A stretch of DNA of 64,000 nt. Origin: Lachnospiraceae bacterium AC3007 (GTDB lineage Bacteria; Bacillota; Clostridia; Lachnospirales; Lachnospiraceae). The notes below the pieces were generated by a model. That model did not search any database, was not told the origin of the DNA, and saw nothing but the letters and a program-made list of their open reading frames with translations. Of the stretch, positions 63,188 to 64,000 are shown one piece after another; position 1 is the first letter of the stretch, and every line of letters starts with the position of its first letter. The position numbers were made by a program, and so were the translations under genes. The stretch covers positions 58,526 to 122,525 of the forward strand of contig JHYK01000012.1 of assembly GCA_000621405.1 (NCBI GenBank), given 5' to 3'.

Positions 63188-64000
63188 TTAACATGACGAG
63201 GTTGGCAACGCCACACCGAGAGTCTCATATATCTTAGCCTGCTTGGCTAAAAGCTCGCCGATCCTGAGCTTATGGCTTTCATCCTCGAAGCATTCAAGGG
63301 CATCGAGCTTATCAAGCAGTTGTTGCATAGTATAACTTTTATATAAATTTGTTTCCTTCATCTTGTGATCAAGATGGGAAATAAGGATAAGAGCAACAAA
63401 CTCGGTAAATATCTTGCCATCGAGATTTTTCTCGGATTTAGCAAGGAGACGTCTCATATTGAGCCGGTCCTTGATGTTGCCGAAGGCTTTTTCTACAATG
63501 TCCTTCATCCTGTATAGTTGTAATGCCGTAAAAGCATCCATCTTCTCGTTGGTGATAAGTGCAAAATAGCCGAGATAGCGACGGGCTGCTTTGATCTCAT
63601 CTTCTTTATAGAAGACCTGCCTGCCACGTACCGGTGTATCTTTTACTTCGAAGAACTGAGTGTAAGCCTTTTTGTGCTCCTCTACAAGCTTACCTTCCAA
63701 TAGTTCGGAACACAGTTCGGTGATTCGCTTATCGAAGGCCTGCTCGTCATCAGCACCCTTTTCGATGCTGTAGTAATAATGGATGTAGATCCTGCGTTTA
63801 TCCTTGATGACATCGCCTTTATACGGCCTCTCCTGTGAGTAATCCCACTCGGCAGGGACAGTATAACCGTAGGTATTGATGCTCTCATCGTAGTTGGTAA
63901 ACATACGGATATCATCATATACTTCATCAAGGTGATTCCTGATGAATTTAAGGGAGAGCTTGACGCCTGCAAGGAACTTCACATGCTCTCTGTAAAGACC
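63188..64000 (-). CDS. IS1634-like (IS4 superfamily) DDE transposase, C-terminal part
   Basis: The frame is open to the right edge, so the N-terminus and first catalytic Asp residues are outside the window. The visible 270 residues include a helical region, ALITNEKMDAFTALQLYRMKDIVEKAFGNIKDRLNMRR, in which YRMKDIVEKAF carries the expected catalytic Glu with the Y-R-x-K spacing of IS4-type enzymes, and FVALILISHLDHKM. The family name is from memory of this pattern. It ends within a few bases of the break in the GT39-like gene, so it belongs to the element that interrupts it. Confidence 0.82.
   Translation of the reverse strand, partial: GLYREHVKFLAGVKLSLKFIRNHLDEVYDDIRMFTNYDESINTYGYTVPAEWDYSQERPYKGDVIKDKRRIYIHYYYSIEKGADDEQAFDKRITELCSELLEGKLVEEHKKAYTQFFEVKDTPVRGRQVFYKEDEIKAARRYLGYFALITNEKMDAFTALQLYRMKDIVEKAFGNIKDRLNMRRLLAKSEKNLDGKIFTEFVALILISHLDHKMKETNLYKSYTMQQLLDKLDALECFEDESHKLRIGELLAKQAKIYETLGVALPTSSC

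Noticed and set aside
1..64000. CRISPR array, phage genes or integrase
   Set aside because: No regular short repeat-spacer series, cas gene, phage structural gene or tyrosine integrase is visible. The repeats next to the tRNA gene are not accompanied by an integrase.

Overview
The window looks like a chromosomal segment of a Gram-positive, anaerobic Firmicute, most likely a Clostridia member of the Lachnospiraceae type. This is inferred from family content and gene style: a zinc-ribbon Ser/Thr kinase with a YARHG domain, GGAGG-type ribosome binding sites, free use of ATA and AGA codons, and moderate GC. No rRNA or other taxonomic marker is present, so genus is open. No gene-free stretch exceeds 300 bases; the longest gaps (58180-58440, 22540-22777, 62336-62559) are described under the features beside them.

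Region 1 (1-10375) is a signalling block: the end of an ABC-2 permease, a lipoprotein, a protein with two methyltransferase domains, a divergent PP2C-like protein that has probably lost catalysis, a radical SAM enzyme of the HemN/HemW type, a membrane-anchored Ser/Thr kinase and a PP2C phosphatase. The phosphatase overlaps the next gene by 47 bases, which ties the block to region 2.

Region 2 (10329-50322) is the centre of interest. It packs seven free-standing extracytoplasmic CotH-family kinase-like proteins, an eighth CotH domain fused to a polytopic GT-C-type glycosyltransferase, and about ten further multi-pass GT-C-type membrane proteins (YfhO/PTPS-related, GT39-like, GtrII-like, GT87-like and unassigned). 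With these are an acyltransferase, a FAD oxidoreductase, two GT2 enzymes and a DegT/DnrJ aminotransferase. Many genes overlap by ATGA or ATGAATAA. The set reads as a factory for a cell-surface glycan: the aminotransferase and oxidoreductase would make unusual sugars, the GT2 enzymes would load them on undecaprenyl phosphate, the GT-C enzymes would transfer them outside the membrane, the acyltransferase would decorate them, and the CotH domains would phosphorylate glycan or protein on the outer face. That last step is inference. I know of no described system that pairs CotH kinases with GT-C enzymes, least of all in one polypeptide.

Region 3 (50302-56841) holds an AAA ATPase (DUF4143 type) bracketed by 26-base direct repeats, a tRNA-Ala(CGC), then housekeeping genes: mgtE, a small unknown gene, typA and a MATE transporter. 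Region 4 (56842-64000) is disturbed by mobile DNA. An IS110-family element with a candidate structured RNA, two related GT39-like genes around an inverted YfhO/PTPS-type gene, and an IS1634-like transposase that breaks the last GT39-like gene all indicate that the glycan island is still changing.
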